A stretch of DNA of 9,104 bases from an uncultured Flavobacteriaceae bacterium (GTDB taxonomy: Bacteria > Bacteroidota > Bacteroidia > Flavobacteriales > Flavobacteriaceae), in contig CAJWNW010000063.1 in NCBI GenBank assembly GCA_913044085.1, positions 1-9,104 of the forward strand. The letters are read 5' to 3'. This document shows, one piece after another, positions 1-6,455 of the stretch; positions within the stretch are counted from its first letter, which is position 1, and the number at the start of each line of letters is the position of its first letter. The translations under genes and the position numbers were made by a program. The notes beneath the pieces were generated by a model, which worked only from the letters and a program-made list of their open reading frames with translations, did no database searches and was not told the origin of the DNA.

Positions 1-1130
1 GTAGACTTTATAGGTTTATCTATGGGCTTGATGACATCTTGACCTGCTGTTAATCCCTTGACAGTAGATAAGTTTTCAGCCAGGGTTTTTCCAGTGACTG
101 TTAAGCAATCTCCGTGAATTAATCCTTCCGATAATAGGTATTTTAAAACGGCAGGAATGCCCCCTACACGGTGCACGTCTTCCATGAGGTATTTACCGCT
201 GGGCTTCAAGTCTGCTAAAAAGGGCGTATTGTCACTAATATTTTGAAAATTTTTTAATGTGAATTTAATATTAGCAGCTCTAGCAATAGCCAAGAAGTGT
301 AATACAGCATTTGTTGAACCTCCCAATATTGTCACCAAACGAATGGCATTTTCCAATGATTTTTTGGTGATAATATCCGAGGGTTTAATGTCCTTTTCAA
401 GAAGAATTCGCATGGCTTCACCTGCCTTTACAGATTCTAATTGTTTCTCTTGTCCTGTGGCTGGATTAGAAGCGTTATAGGGCAAAGCCATTCCCAGAGC
501 TTCAATTGCTGAAGCCATGGTGTTAGCAGTGTACATGCCCCCACATGCACCAGCACCCGGACATGCTTTCTCAACAATATTTTGAAATTCATTTTCCGAC
601 ATGCTACCTGCAACCTTACTGCCCCATGCTTCGAAAGCAGAAACAATATCTAATTTTTTTCCATTGTGGCAGCCTGAATCAATGGTGCCACCATAAACCA
701 TCAAGCAAGGTTTATTGATACGAATCATAGCCATAAGCGCACCAGGCATATTTTTATCACATCCAACAACTGTGACGAGGCCATCATAGCTCATAGCCTG
801 TACTACAGTCTCCATGGAGTCAGCAATGACATCACGAGAAGGTAATGAAAATCGCATTCCTGGTGTCCCCATTGAAATTCCGTCACTCACGCCAATCGTA
901 TTAAAAATCAAACCTATAACCCCTTTGTTAATGGTGCCTTTTTTAACCAATTTAGCTAGGTCATTAAGATGCATATTACAGGGGTTCCCTTCGTATCCAG
1001 TGCTTGCAATCCCAACAATAGGTTTATTGAAATCTTCTCTTGTCAATCCGATGGCATGAAGCATGGCTTGTGCCGCAGGTTGGGTTGGATCTTGAGTGAT
1101 GGTTTTACTGTATTTATTAAGTGGCTTCAT
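1..1130 (-). CDS. ilvD: Dihydroxy-acid dehydratase, N-terminal two thirds (partial, runs off left edge)
   Basis: This enzyme dehydrates 2,3-dihydroxy-isovalerate and 2,3-dihydroxy-3-methylvalerate to the 2-keto acids, the third common step of valine and isoleucine synthesis, in the cytoplasm. I translated 376 codons from the ATG at 1130 to the window edge with no stop; the family is about 560 residues, so roughly the last third is missing. Three iron-sulfur cysteines are visible: C51 (GNPCN), C124 (GCDKNMPG) and C196 (GACGGMYTANTM). Having all three suggests the [2Fe-2S] plant/fungal-like class rather than the E. coli [4Fe-4S] class. Expected metal ligands are D83, D125 and the carbamylated K126. 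An in-frame TGA lies directly before the ATG, so the start cannot be further upstream. In this phylum ilvD commonly leads an ilvD-ilvB-ilvN-ilvC operon; those genes would lie off the left edge (inference). Confidence 0.96.
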   Translation of the reverse strand, partial: MKPLNKYSKTITQDPTQPAAQAMLHAIGLTREDFNKPIVGIASTGYEGNPCNMHLNDLAKLVKKGTINKGVIGLIFNTIGVSDGISMGTPGMRFSLPSRDVIADSMETVVQAMSYDGLVTVVGCDKNMPGALMAMIRINKPCLMVYGGTIDSGCHNGKKLDIVSAFEAWGSKVAGSMSENEFQNIVEKACPGAGACGGMYTANTMASAIEALGMALPYNASNPATGQEKQLESVKAGEAMRILLEKDIKPSDIITKKSLENAIRLVTILGGSTNAVLHFLAIARAANIKFTLKNFQNISDNTPFLADLKPSGKYLMEDVHRVGGIPAVLKYLLSEGLIHGDCLTVTGKTLAENLSTVKGLTAGQDVIKPIDKPIKS

Positions 1131-1157
1131 TCAATCCATTATCGGTTTAAAATTCAT
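1131..1157 (-). other. In-frame mini-ORF abutting the ilvD start
   Basis: On the minus strand an ATG at 1157-1155 opens the tiny reading frame MNFKPIMD, which ends in TGA at 1133-1131. The ilvD ATG follows at 1130 with no gap and in the same frame. The mini-ORF begins about where transcription should start if the -7 element at 1170-1163 is used. It could be a chance ORF, or it could affect initiation at ilvD by termination-reinitiation. The peptide is not rich in Ile, Leu or Val, so it does not look like a classical attenuator leader. Confidence 0.2.
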
Positions 1158-1162
1158 ATTAT

Positions 1163-1170
1163 CAAAGCTA
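1163..1170 (-). promoter_or_regulatory. Likely -7 promoter element for ilvD
   Basis: The minus strand reads TAGCTTTG, a full match to the Bacteroidota -7 consensus TAnnTTTG, 32 bases upstream of the ilvD ATG. The nearest -33-like TTG is at 1198-1196. That leaves a 25-base spacer, longer than usual, so the -33 part is weak. The predicted 5' leader is only about 25-30 bases, too short for a leader-peptide attenuator or riboswitch. Confidence 0.4.
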
Positions 1171-1227
1171 GAAAAATCGGATAATTTTAACTACCCAATA
1201 ATAAAAAAGTAATCCAAATCCAATTGT

Positions 1228-1261
1228 AAAAAAATTATCTTAATCTTCTGAAATTGAAGAT
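1228..1261 (-). terminator. Possible terminator after the CIA30 gene
   Basis: Reading the minus strand, ATCTTC and GAAGAT form a 6-bp stem with a 7-base loop (1261-1243). The A/T-rich spacer TAAGATAA follows, then seven Ts (1234-1228). It lies between the CIA30 stop and the ilvD promoter, where a terminator would be expected. The stem is short and the T-run is 8 bases away from it, so this is an imperfect intrinsic terminator. Confidence 0.3.
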
Positions 1262-1294
1262 ATTATGTAAATAAAAATATGATGTTCAGAAAAA

Positions 1295-1834
1295 TCAAAG
1301 CGCAGCTGAAATGCTAATACTTTTTATTTCCAATTGAAAAGCGCTATTTTTTTTTGAGGCTTTTAAAAATCCAATACGCTCGATTTGGGACTGGTCAAAA
1401 TTTGGAATGTCTAAGGTGTATCCTCTGAAGCTTGGATACATTTTATTCAGAGGGACTAAAATTGTTTCCCATTTACCTGTGGTTTTGAAATCATATACAT
1501 AAGAATGACGGTCGTATTTTGCAGCTTTTATTCTAAATTGAAATGAACTCCCGTCCCCTTTTAGTTGTAATTCAATAACTTGATCTTTTACGGTTGTCAC
1601 AGCGTCTAAGTTGAGTTGAATAGAAGAAAATCCGCCATTATTTTCAATGGATACATTCCCTTTAAACACGCCATTTCCATCAGAATTTAAACTTAGTTTT
1701 CCATTTGAACGCCCGCCCATTACAATGTCATCAACAACCTGCCAATTCTCTAACTTACAATCAGTACTAAATACAAAAATTGGATTCATCTTTTGTGTGT
1801 TTATTGTCAGTAAAATGAATAAATAAAGCAGCAT
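1295..1834 (-). CDS. Exported CIA30-domain (NDUFAF1-like) protein
   Basis: This is a 179-residue protein. The N-terminus is a hydrophobic segment (about residues 2-12, LLYLFILLTIN) that looks like a signal peptide. The rest is one CIA30 domain, a galactose-binding-like jelly roll. Hallmarks seen are VVDDIVMGGRSNGKL (33-47), GGFSS (67-71), GDG (93-95), KW..ILVPL (121-129) and IGFL (154-157). The eukaryotic relative NDUFAF1/CIA30 is a complex I assembly chaperone; the role of bacterial single-domain versions is not established, and none is claimed here. I chose the ATG at 1834. An upstream TTG at 1867 adds MILLNLKFSFK and overlaps the helicase gene by 26 bases. That longer form would give the signal peptide a basic N-region, so it is not excluded. 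The ATG lies 7 bases after the helicase stop, indicating co-transcription and probable translational coupling. Confidence 0.85.
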   Translation of the reverse strand: MLLYLFILLTINTQKMNPIFVFSTDCKLENWQVVDDIVMGGRSNGKLSLNSDGNGVFKGNVSIENNGGFSSIQLNLDAVTTVKDQVIELQLKGDGSSFQFRIKAAKYDRHSYVYDFKTTGKWETILVPLNKMYPSFRGYTLDIPNFDQSQIERIGFLKASKKNSAFQLEIKSISISAAL

Positions 1835-1841
1835 TTTAAAA

Positions 1842-3374
1842 CTAAATTTCAGATTTAATAAGATCAAAATTTTGTCTCAAATGTGAACGTAATTTTTTCT
1901 TATAATCTTCCTTGAGCCATGCTAAAAAATTATGCGTGCTTTTACTGATGCATTTTGAGTAGCGATGGATTCTAAAATCAATATCATCATTAAGTAATTT
2001 TACAAGCATTAACGCATCAAAGATATCCTCGCTATTTTCAACACAAATCTTTGCGTGCTGTGCTATAGATCTTTTCAGTACAACTTTTGATGACTCCCCG
2101 CTTCTTATGGAAGCTACATAAGTTTTATTTATATCAAAGTGCAGAGCTTCAGATTTCTCAAAGGATTTACGTATCTCTTCAGGCATTTCATAAACAAAAT
2201 TACTTTCAAGCTCTTCATCACTTAAAATCCCATCTAAATAATGGCTTGGGTATTTAAATATGCGATGCCAATCCAAATTGGTACTTCCCCAGGGTCCAAA
2301 TCGGTGAAAGTTATTTCCTAAATCTATAACTTCAAAAGTATCTTTGTTTTTAAAAATTCGTGAGCCACGTCCAATCATTTGGTAGTACAATGTTAATGAT
2401 TTTGTAGCGCGATTTAAGATGATAGATTCTACGCTTGGTTCGTCAAATCCGGTGGTAAGTATACTCACTGAAGTGAGTATCGCATTAGGTGTCTCTTTAA
2501 ACCACTTCAGTATGTTGGCACGCTCTTTCTTTGTGGTGGTATTATCTAGGTGTGCAATGGGCATTCCAGCGCGCTTAAATAAGTCGTATACAAATAATGA
2601 GGTATTTATACCGTTGTTAAAAATTAAGGTCTTTTTGTTATGACAGCGCTCTGTGTAAGCATCCATCAGTTTTGACAGCATCTCATTATTGGTATATAAG
2701 TCTTCCGAAGATTTAACAGTGTAATCTCCGTTGGCGCCTACAACTAAGGAAGTCAGTCCAACATTGTAAGAATACATATTGGCGCGCGCCAAAAACCTAT
2801 TTTCAATAAGCGATTCAATGCTTTCGCCAACAATCAACTCATTGTAATTGTCCGTCATTGGAAGTTCTATGTTAGAGCTCAAGGGGGTTGCAGTAACGCC
2901 TAAAATAAAAGCTTTATCAAAAAACTTAAAAAGTTTGGTAAATGAATTGTAATGGGCTTCATCAATAATCACAAGACCGATGTCAGAAATGTCTAATTTA
3001 TCGTCTTTAAGACGGTTATTAAGCGTTTCTACCATCGCCACAAAACAATCAAATTTTTTTTGATCGTCTAATTTCGCCTTGCTGTCAATGACTTTATTGG
3101 TAACGCCAAATTCGGACAACACGTTTGAGGTTTGTTTACACAATTCAATGCGGTGTGTCATTACCAAAACTTTTTTCTTTTGTGTTTTTAGGTATTGACT
3201 TACAATTTCTGAAAATATCACGGTTTTACCCCCACCTGTTGGCAGTTGGTATAATAAATGATAATCCTCAACAGCAGATTCAAAACATTGGAATATCTTT
3301 TGAATGGCACCTTTTTGGTAATGGTAAAGTTGTTTGCCTTCTTTACGTTCTTCTTTCTCGTAAGTAGTGAGCAT
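1842..3374 (-). CDS. SF2 DEAD/DEAH-box helicase (ResIII/SSL2-like)
   Basis: This 510-residue protein is a superfamily 2 nucleic-acid helicase or translocase. Numbering from the ATG at 3374, the motifs are: a Q-like element YHYQKGAI (17-24), Walker A PTGGGKT (45-51), motif Ia MTHRIEL, Walker B DEAH (138-141), motif III TAT (161-163), motif V TTGFDEP (307-313) and motif VI QMIGRGSR (332-339). Both RecA lobes therefore look intact and catalytic. The last ~140 residues, from about 370, are basic at the very end and match no domain I recognise. A TTG at 3392 would add six residues. I prefer the ATG because the promoter at 3398-3405 places the transcript start at about that TTG. Substrate and pathway are unknown; the type resembles COG1061 helicases linked to repair or restriction, but no nuclease or DNA modification subunit is adjacent. 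The CIA30 gene follows directly. Confidence 0.92.
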   Translation of the reverse strand: MLTTYEKEERKEGKQLYHYQKGAIQKIFQCFESAVEDYHLLYQLPTGGGKTVIFSEIVSQYLKTQKKKVLVMTHRIELCKQTSNVLSEFGVTNKVIDSKAKLDDQKKFDCFVAMVETLNNRLKDDKLDISDIGLVIIDEAHYNSFTKLFKFFDKAFILGVTATPLSSNIELPMTDNYNELIVGESIESLIENRFLARANMYSYNVGLTSLVVGANGDYTVKSSEDLYTNNEMLSKLMDAYTERCHNKKTLIFNNGINTSLFVYDLFKRAGMPIAHLDNTTTKKERANILKWFKETPNAILTSVSILTTGFDEPSVESIILNRATKSLTLYYQMIGRGSRIFKNKDTFEVIDLGNNFHRFGPWGSTNLDWHRIFKYPSHYLDGILSDEELESNFVYEMPEEIRKSFEKSEALHFDINKTYVASIRSGESSKVVLKRSIAQHAKICVENSEDIFDALMLVKLLNDDIDFRIHRYSKCISKSTHNFLAWLKEDYKKKLRSHLRQNFDLIKSEI

Positions 3375-3397
3375 AATTAGCTTTGAGTTCAACTTTG

Positions 3398-3427
3398 CAA
3401 AAATAAGGCCTTTTTTGTGTTTTCAAA
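3398..3427 (-). promoter_or_regulatory. Promoter of the helicase-CIA30 unit
   Basis: On the minus strand TTTG (3427-3424) is followed after 18 bases by TATTTTTG (3405-3398). Both elements fully match the Bacteroidota primary sigma consensus (TTTG, 17-23 bases, TAnnTTTG). The -7 element ends 23 bases before the ATG at 3374. This supports the ATG over the upstream TTG at 3392, which would lie at or next to the transcription start. Confidence 0.6.
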
Positions 3428-3489
3428 GACAAAGAAGTGAATTTTATTCAAAAATTTATAAAGTAAAATTTTCGAAATGCTAGCGCAAT

Positions 3490-4653
3490 TTATTTTGTAT
3501 TATTCTTATGTGTTTTTTTGCTGCCCGAATACATGTCATAACGGACGAGACGGGCCTCAAGTTTCGCATTATAAAGTTTAATTTTTCTGGAAGTTCTTAG
3601 TCCAATATGCTTTAAGGCTTGAAGATTTGAAGTAATAAACCATGCGGTGGTGCCAGCGTATTTATGTTTTAGAGTGCTTCCAATATTCCCGTAAAAAGCT
3701 TCCATGTCCAGGTCTAGTCGTTCGCCATAGGGTGGATTGAATAGCATGTGAAGGTGGTTTTCACCTCCTTTTTGTGTTTTAAAGAAATCTTCGTGCTTTA
3801 CATAGATAAATTCCTCTAAATGCGCATTTTTAACATTTTCCAATGCTTTTCGAACGGCACTTGGAGACTTGTCAAAGCCCATTATTTTGTGGTGAAAATC
3901 ACGCGTTTTGGACAGCAGAGAATTTTCAATTTTTTCAAACAAATCAACATCCCAGTCTTTCCAACGTTCAAATCCGAATTCGTTACGCATTAAATTTGGT
4001 GGAATGTTGCAGGCAATCATTGCCGCCTCAATTAAAATAGTACCAGAACCACACATTGGATCCATAAAGTCCGATTGGCCATCCCAACCAGAAAGCATTA
4101 CCAAGCCTGCTGCCAATACCTCATTGATTGGCGCAATGTTGGTGGCAATTTTATAACCCCTTTTGTGGAGAGATTCTCCTGAACTGTCTAATGAAACAGA
4201 ACACAACTTTCTATCGATGTGTACATCAATTTTAAGGTCCGGAAATCGAAGATCTACATTGGGGCGTTCCCCTTTTGAGTCTCTAAAGCGATCTACGATA
4301 GCATCTTTGGTTTTTAAAGCCACATATTGAGAATGTGTGAATGTGTCTCCACTTAATGTAGCGCTTACTGCCAAACTTCCATCCGCATCAAGATAATCCT
4401 CCCATACTATGGATTTGATCTTTTTGTATAAATCATTTTCGTCTTTGACATGAAATTGCTTTATAGGTTTCAAAATTTTTATTGCAGTTCTCAAGCCAAG
4501 GTTGCATTTGTACATAAAACCTTTGTCGCCTGTAAAACGAACATGTCTGACGCCCTTTTTGATGTATTGGGCCCCAAGCTGTCTGAGTTCTTTCTCTAAA
4601 AGTTCTTCAAAGCCAAACAATGTTTTGGCGACCATTTCAAAATTATCTTCCAT
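3490..4653 (-). CDS. THUMP-domain class I rRNA methyltransferase (RlmL N-terminal-half-like)
   Basis: This 387-residue cytoplasmic protein probably makes N2-methylguanosine in 23S rRNA. An N-terminal ferredoxin-like/THUMP RNA-binding region spans about residues 5-155. A Rossmann methyltransferase domain follows, with the SAM loop DPMCGSGTILIEAAM (198-212), an acidic ribose-binding D261 in GFDKSP, and the catalytic NPPYGERL motif (306-313). The NPPY type methylates an exocyclic or ring-attached nitrogen. Architecture and motifs match E. coli RlmL (YcbY N-terminal half, m2G2445). E. coli fuses this to RlmK for about 700 residues; the protein here is the free-standing half. The short tail is lysine-rich (SKKTHKNNTK). 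The start is an ATG with no Shine-Dalgarno, about 20 bases downstream of a good -7 element. The exact target base is inferred from family, not seen. Confidence 0.9.
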   Translation of the reverse strand: MEDNFEMVAKTLFGFEELLEKELRQLGAQYIKKGVRHVRFTGDKGFMYKCNLGLRTAIKILKPIKQFHVKDENDLYKKIKSIVWEDYLDADGSLAVSATLSGDTFTHSQYVALKTKDAIVDRFRDSKGERPNVDLRFPDLKIDVHIDRKLCSVSLDSSGESLHKRGYKIATNIAPINEVLAAGLVMLSGWDGQSDFMDPMCGSGTILIEAAMIACNIPPNLMRNEFGFERWKDWDVDLFEKIENSLLSKTRDFHHKIMGFDKSPSAVRKALENVKNAHLEEFIYVKHEDFFKTQKGGENHLHMLFNPPYGERLDLDMEAFYGNIGSTLKHKYAGTTAWFITSNLQALKHIGLRTSRKIKLYNAKLEARLVRYDMYSGSKKTHKNNTK

Positions 4654-4659
4654 AAAAAG

Positions 4660-4692
4660 TTTGAAATAAATATCAAAAATACAGTATTTTTA
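4660..4692 (+). promoter_or_regulatory. Divergent promoter of the plus-strand methyltransferase gene
   Basis: TTTG (4660-4663) is followed after 21 bases by TATTTTTA (4685-4692), one mismatch from TAnnTTTG, ending 21 bases before the ATG at 4714. It overlaps the minus-strand promoter almost completely, so the two probably compete for polymerase. Confidence 0.4.
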
Positions 4693-4708
4693 CCAGCGTT
4701 AGTCCAAA
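4674..4708 (-). promoter_or_regulatory. Promoter of the THUMP methyltransferase gene
   Basis: On the minus strand TTTG (4708-4705) is followed after 23 bases by a full-match -7 element, TATTTTTG (4681-4674), ending 20 bases before the ATG. The spacer is at the long end of the usual range. The -7 element is one arm of the palindrome centred on 4683. Confidence 0.5.
4675..4691. repeat. Perfect 8-bp palindrome joining two -7 elements
   Basis: AAAAATAC, one central A (4683), then GTATTTTT: a perfect 8-bp inverted repeat. Each arm carries the core of one of the two divergent -7 elements. It may simply reflect two similar AT-rich promoters placed back to back, or it may be a dimeric repressor site. 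Confidence 0.5.
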
Positions 4709-4713
4709 TACAT

Positions 4714-5451
4714 ATGTCAATTCAAAAAAAGTGGTTTCAATCTTGGTTTGATACTTCCTATTACCACATTCTATACAAAAATCGAAACAATGATGAAGCA
4801 CAGCGGTTTATTAGCAAACTTGTTCAATATTTAAATATTGCCAAGGATCAAAAGATTTTAGATTTAGCATGTGGTAAAGGGCGTCATTCCATCTTCTTGA
4901 ATCAATTGGGTTACGATGTCACTGGGGTAGATTTATCAAAGCAAAGTATAGATACAGCAAATACACATTCAAACGATCGCTTAAAATTTTCCGTTCACGA
5001 TATGCGAAAGCCCATGAAATCAAAGTTTGATGTGGTACTAAATATGTTTACAAGTTTTGGGTATTTTGATACTTTTGAAGAAGACCTTATGGTAATAATG
5101 GCTATTAAAAAGAGTTTAAAAGCCGATGGTACTGGTGTCATTGATTTCATGAATATTGACAATGTAATCAATACACTCGTCCCCCAAAACAGTGTTGATA
5201 TAGATGGCGTTAATTTTCAAATAAAACGGGCTTTTGATGGTAATTTTATTCGAAAATCAATTCAAGTCAAAGACGGTGCTGATATCTATAATTTTGAAGA
5301 AATAGTACGGGCATACAGCCACGAAGATTTTAAAGCAATGTTATCCACAAATGGACTTGAATTAATACATTGTTTTGGATCTTATGATTTACAAGCTTTT
5401 GATCCAAAACTTTCCAGCCGACTCATTCTAGTTTTTAAATCAGCACTTTGA
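4714..5451 (+). CDS. Class I SAM-dependent methyltransferase, substrate unknown
   Basis: This is a 245-residue cytoplasmic protein. SAM-binding motif I is DLACGKGRHS (50-59). Acidic D73 in GVDLS would bind the SAM ribose, and D96 in the HDMR segment would contact adenine. FDVVLNMFTSFGYF (105-118) forms motif IV and the start of the active-site wall. Residues from about 150 to 230 form a beta-rich insert (VDIDGVNFQIKRAF and following), and the protein ends in a typical strand, SSRLILVFK. It belongs to the Methyltransf_25/11-like group that usually acts on small molecules or peptides. No residue seen fixes the substrate, and there is no co-directional partner gene. The ATG at 4714 is the only reasonable start; WFDTSYYHILY near the N-terminus is typical of this subgroup. 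It diverges from the THUMP methyltransferase over 60 bases. Confidence 0.85.
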   Translation: MSIQKKWFQSWFDTSYYHILYKNRNNDEAQRFISKLVQYLNIAKDQKILDLACGKGRHSIFLNQLGYDVTGVDLSKQSIDTANTHSNDRLKFSVHDMRKPMKSKFDVVLNMFTSFGYFDTFEEDLMVIMAIKKSLKADGTGVIDFMNIDNVINTLVPQNSVDIDGVNFQIKRAFDGNFIRKSIQVKDGADIYNFEEIVRAYSHEDFKAMLSTNGLELIHCFGSYDLQAFDPKLSSRLILVFKSAL

Positions 5452-5709
5452 CTTTTTCATGATTAAAGGTATAATATTTAGGATTGTATTTTTGTTAAAA
5501 TAAAGAAGCGCAAACAAGATATGGGCTTCTTGATGCGCTCCTTAAGTTGGCATTTCGGGCAAAAAAGTATGTTTTTGTATTAAATTGTTTATAATCCCTC
5601 CACTTTCGCTACCACAAATGTATGTACTAGTCAACAACAAATAAAGGGTCATGTAATAAACGGTACTATTGGTGTAATAAATGGATGAATAAGAAAATGA
5701 ATATTTCGG
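5452..5709. other. Convergent intergenic region, no gene seen
   Basis: This 258-base AT-rich gap separates two converging genes. No ORF with a credible start or product is present on either strand. It contains two weak, mutually exclusive hairpins around 5503-5538 and a 12-base direct repeat (5652-5663 and 5673-5684). A short A-run/T-run pair lies at 5561-5576. No clear intrinsic terminator with a GC stem and T-tract is visible, although both flanking transcripts must end here. Confidence 0.5.
5652..5684. repeat. Imperfect 12-bp direct repeat, 21-bp spacing
   Basis: TGTAATAAACGG at 5652-5663 recurs as TGTAATAAATGG at 5673-5684, 11 of 12 bases the same. The start-to-start distance is 21 bases, about two helical turns. 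It lies just beyond the 3' end of the DUF4294 gene and has no known role. Confidence 0.35.
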
Positions 5710-6387
5710 CTATTTATTGGATATCGATTGCCATTGCTTCGAAAGTGCGTACAAATCAAAGTCTTTATGGGCGGGTTGATATTCTAAAGTCCCATTTTGA
5801 AATTGCCTTTGCAAAATATCTTCGATTAAATAATCTTCTTCAGAAACCGCTGGATCAAAAGGGATTTTAAGAGACATTTTAAATAATTTAGCGGTGTTGT
5901 TATACCAAAAAGCACGCCAACCACTTCGGAGATCTTTGATGAGTTCAAAGGCCGTCTCCCCGGTTTGACGGTGAATTAATTTAATCAGAATTTGACCTTC
6001 GGTAATTGTGAATTTTTTAAGCTTTTCAGAAAATTCATCCTCTACAAATTTTTGAACCCGGCGGGTATACTGTTTACGCTTGCGCTTACTCTTGACGCTT
6101 TCAATTCTTTCGTGTAATGTTTCAAGTCTTTCAGCGGCCAATTTGGCATAGGGGTAGACTTTAATCGTTTTGCGTTGTAAGATTAAATAGCGGCGGCGGT
6201 CTTCTTTAGATTTAATGCGCAATTTTGGCAGAATCACAACTTCTGATAAATTAATCGAGCTGTTGGTGATGGTGTCCCCCACAATCATTAAATAAGGCTT
6301 TTGAATGGAATCTGTATCGATTGGGGGTGTTTGACTCTCGCAGATAAAGAATGTAAATAAAAAAAATAAAGTTGTCTGTCTAATCAT
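5710..6387 (-). CDS. Exported DUF4294 protein, function unknown
   Basis: This 225-residue protein belongs to DUF4294, a family I know only from Bacteroidota and without an assigned function. The N-terminus MIRQTTLFFLFTFFICESQ has one basic residue and a hydrophobic core, so it reads as a Sec signal peptide. The cysteine at 16 is preceded by Ile rather than Gly/Ala/Ser, so it is not a proper lipobox. The mature part is strongly basic, including SKRKRKQYTRR (100-110), with a probable long helix over about 60-125. Conserved-looking blocks are VYPYAKLA (77-84), TITEGQILIKLIHRQTG (127-143) and RSGWRAFWYN (154-163). No catalytic signature or extra membrane span is seen. The ATG at 6387 is well placed behind a -7 element. 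The gene diverges from the M42 peptidase gene. Confidence 0.88.
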   Translation of the reverse strand: MIRQTTLFFLFTFFICESQTPPIDTDSIQKPYLMIVGDTITNSSINLSEVVILPKLRIKSKEDRRRYLILQRKTIKVYPYAKLAAERLETLHERIESVKSKRKRKQYTRRVQKFVEDEFSEKLKKFTITEGQILIKLIHRQTGETAFELIKDLRSGWRAFWYNNTAKLFKMSLKIPFDPAVSEEDYLIEDILQRQFQNGTLEYQPAHKDFDLYALSKQWQSISNK

Positions 6388-6404
6388 GGTATATCAATCC
6401 TTTT

Positions 6405-6412
6405 CAAAGTTA
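6405..6412 (-). promoter_or_regulatory. Likely -7 element for the DUF4294 gene
   Basis: The minus strand reads TAACTTTG, matching TAnnTTTG, 17 bases before the ATG at 6387. No good TTTG/TTG lies at the expected distance upstream (about 6430-6437), so only the -7 part is supported. Confidence 0.4.
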
Positions 6413-6455
6413 AAAAATATGTTGTAATCCTGCTTCTAAAATCGAAGAGTTTTGT

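Noticed and set aside
437..1184. Several short ORFs on both strands over the left edge
   Set aside because: All are shadows of ilvD, whose minus-strand frame is open from 1130 to the window edge with full family motifs.
3440..3470. Inverted repeat AATTTTA/TAAAATT after the THUMP methyltransferase as a terminator
   Set aside because: The stem is entirely A/T with a long loop and no clear T-run after it; expected by chance in such AT-rich DNA.
1842..5451. A helicase and two methyltransferases side by side, resembling a restriction-modification or phage-defence island
   Set aside because: One methyltransferase is a THUMP-domain rRNA enzyme and the other a small-molecule type. None shows a DNA-methylase target-recognition region. 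There is no nuclease, and the genes lie in separate transcription units with distinct promoters.
5584..5688. Open frame reading ...QQQIKGHVINGTIGVING, resembling the start of a carboxypeptidase-regulatory-like domain
   Set aside because: It has no start codon, stops after about 34 codons, and its repetitive look comes from the 12-base direct repeat. Not enough to call a pseudogene.
5685..5870. Plus-strand ORF of 61 codons starting MNKKMNIS
   Set aside because: Most of it lies antisense to the end of the DUF4294 gene, whose reading frame is clear. It has no domain and no promoter of its own.
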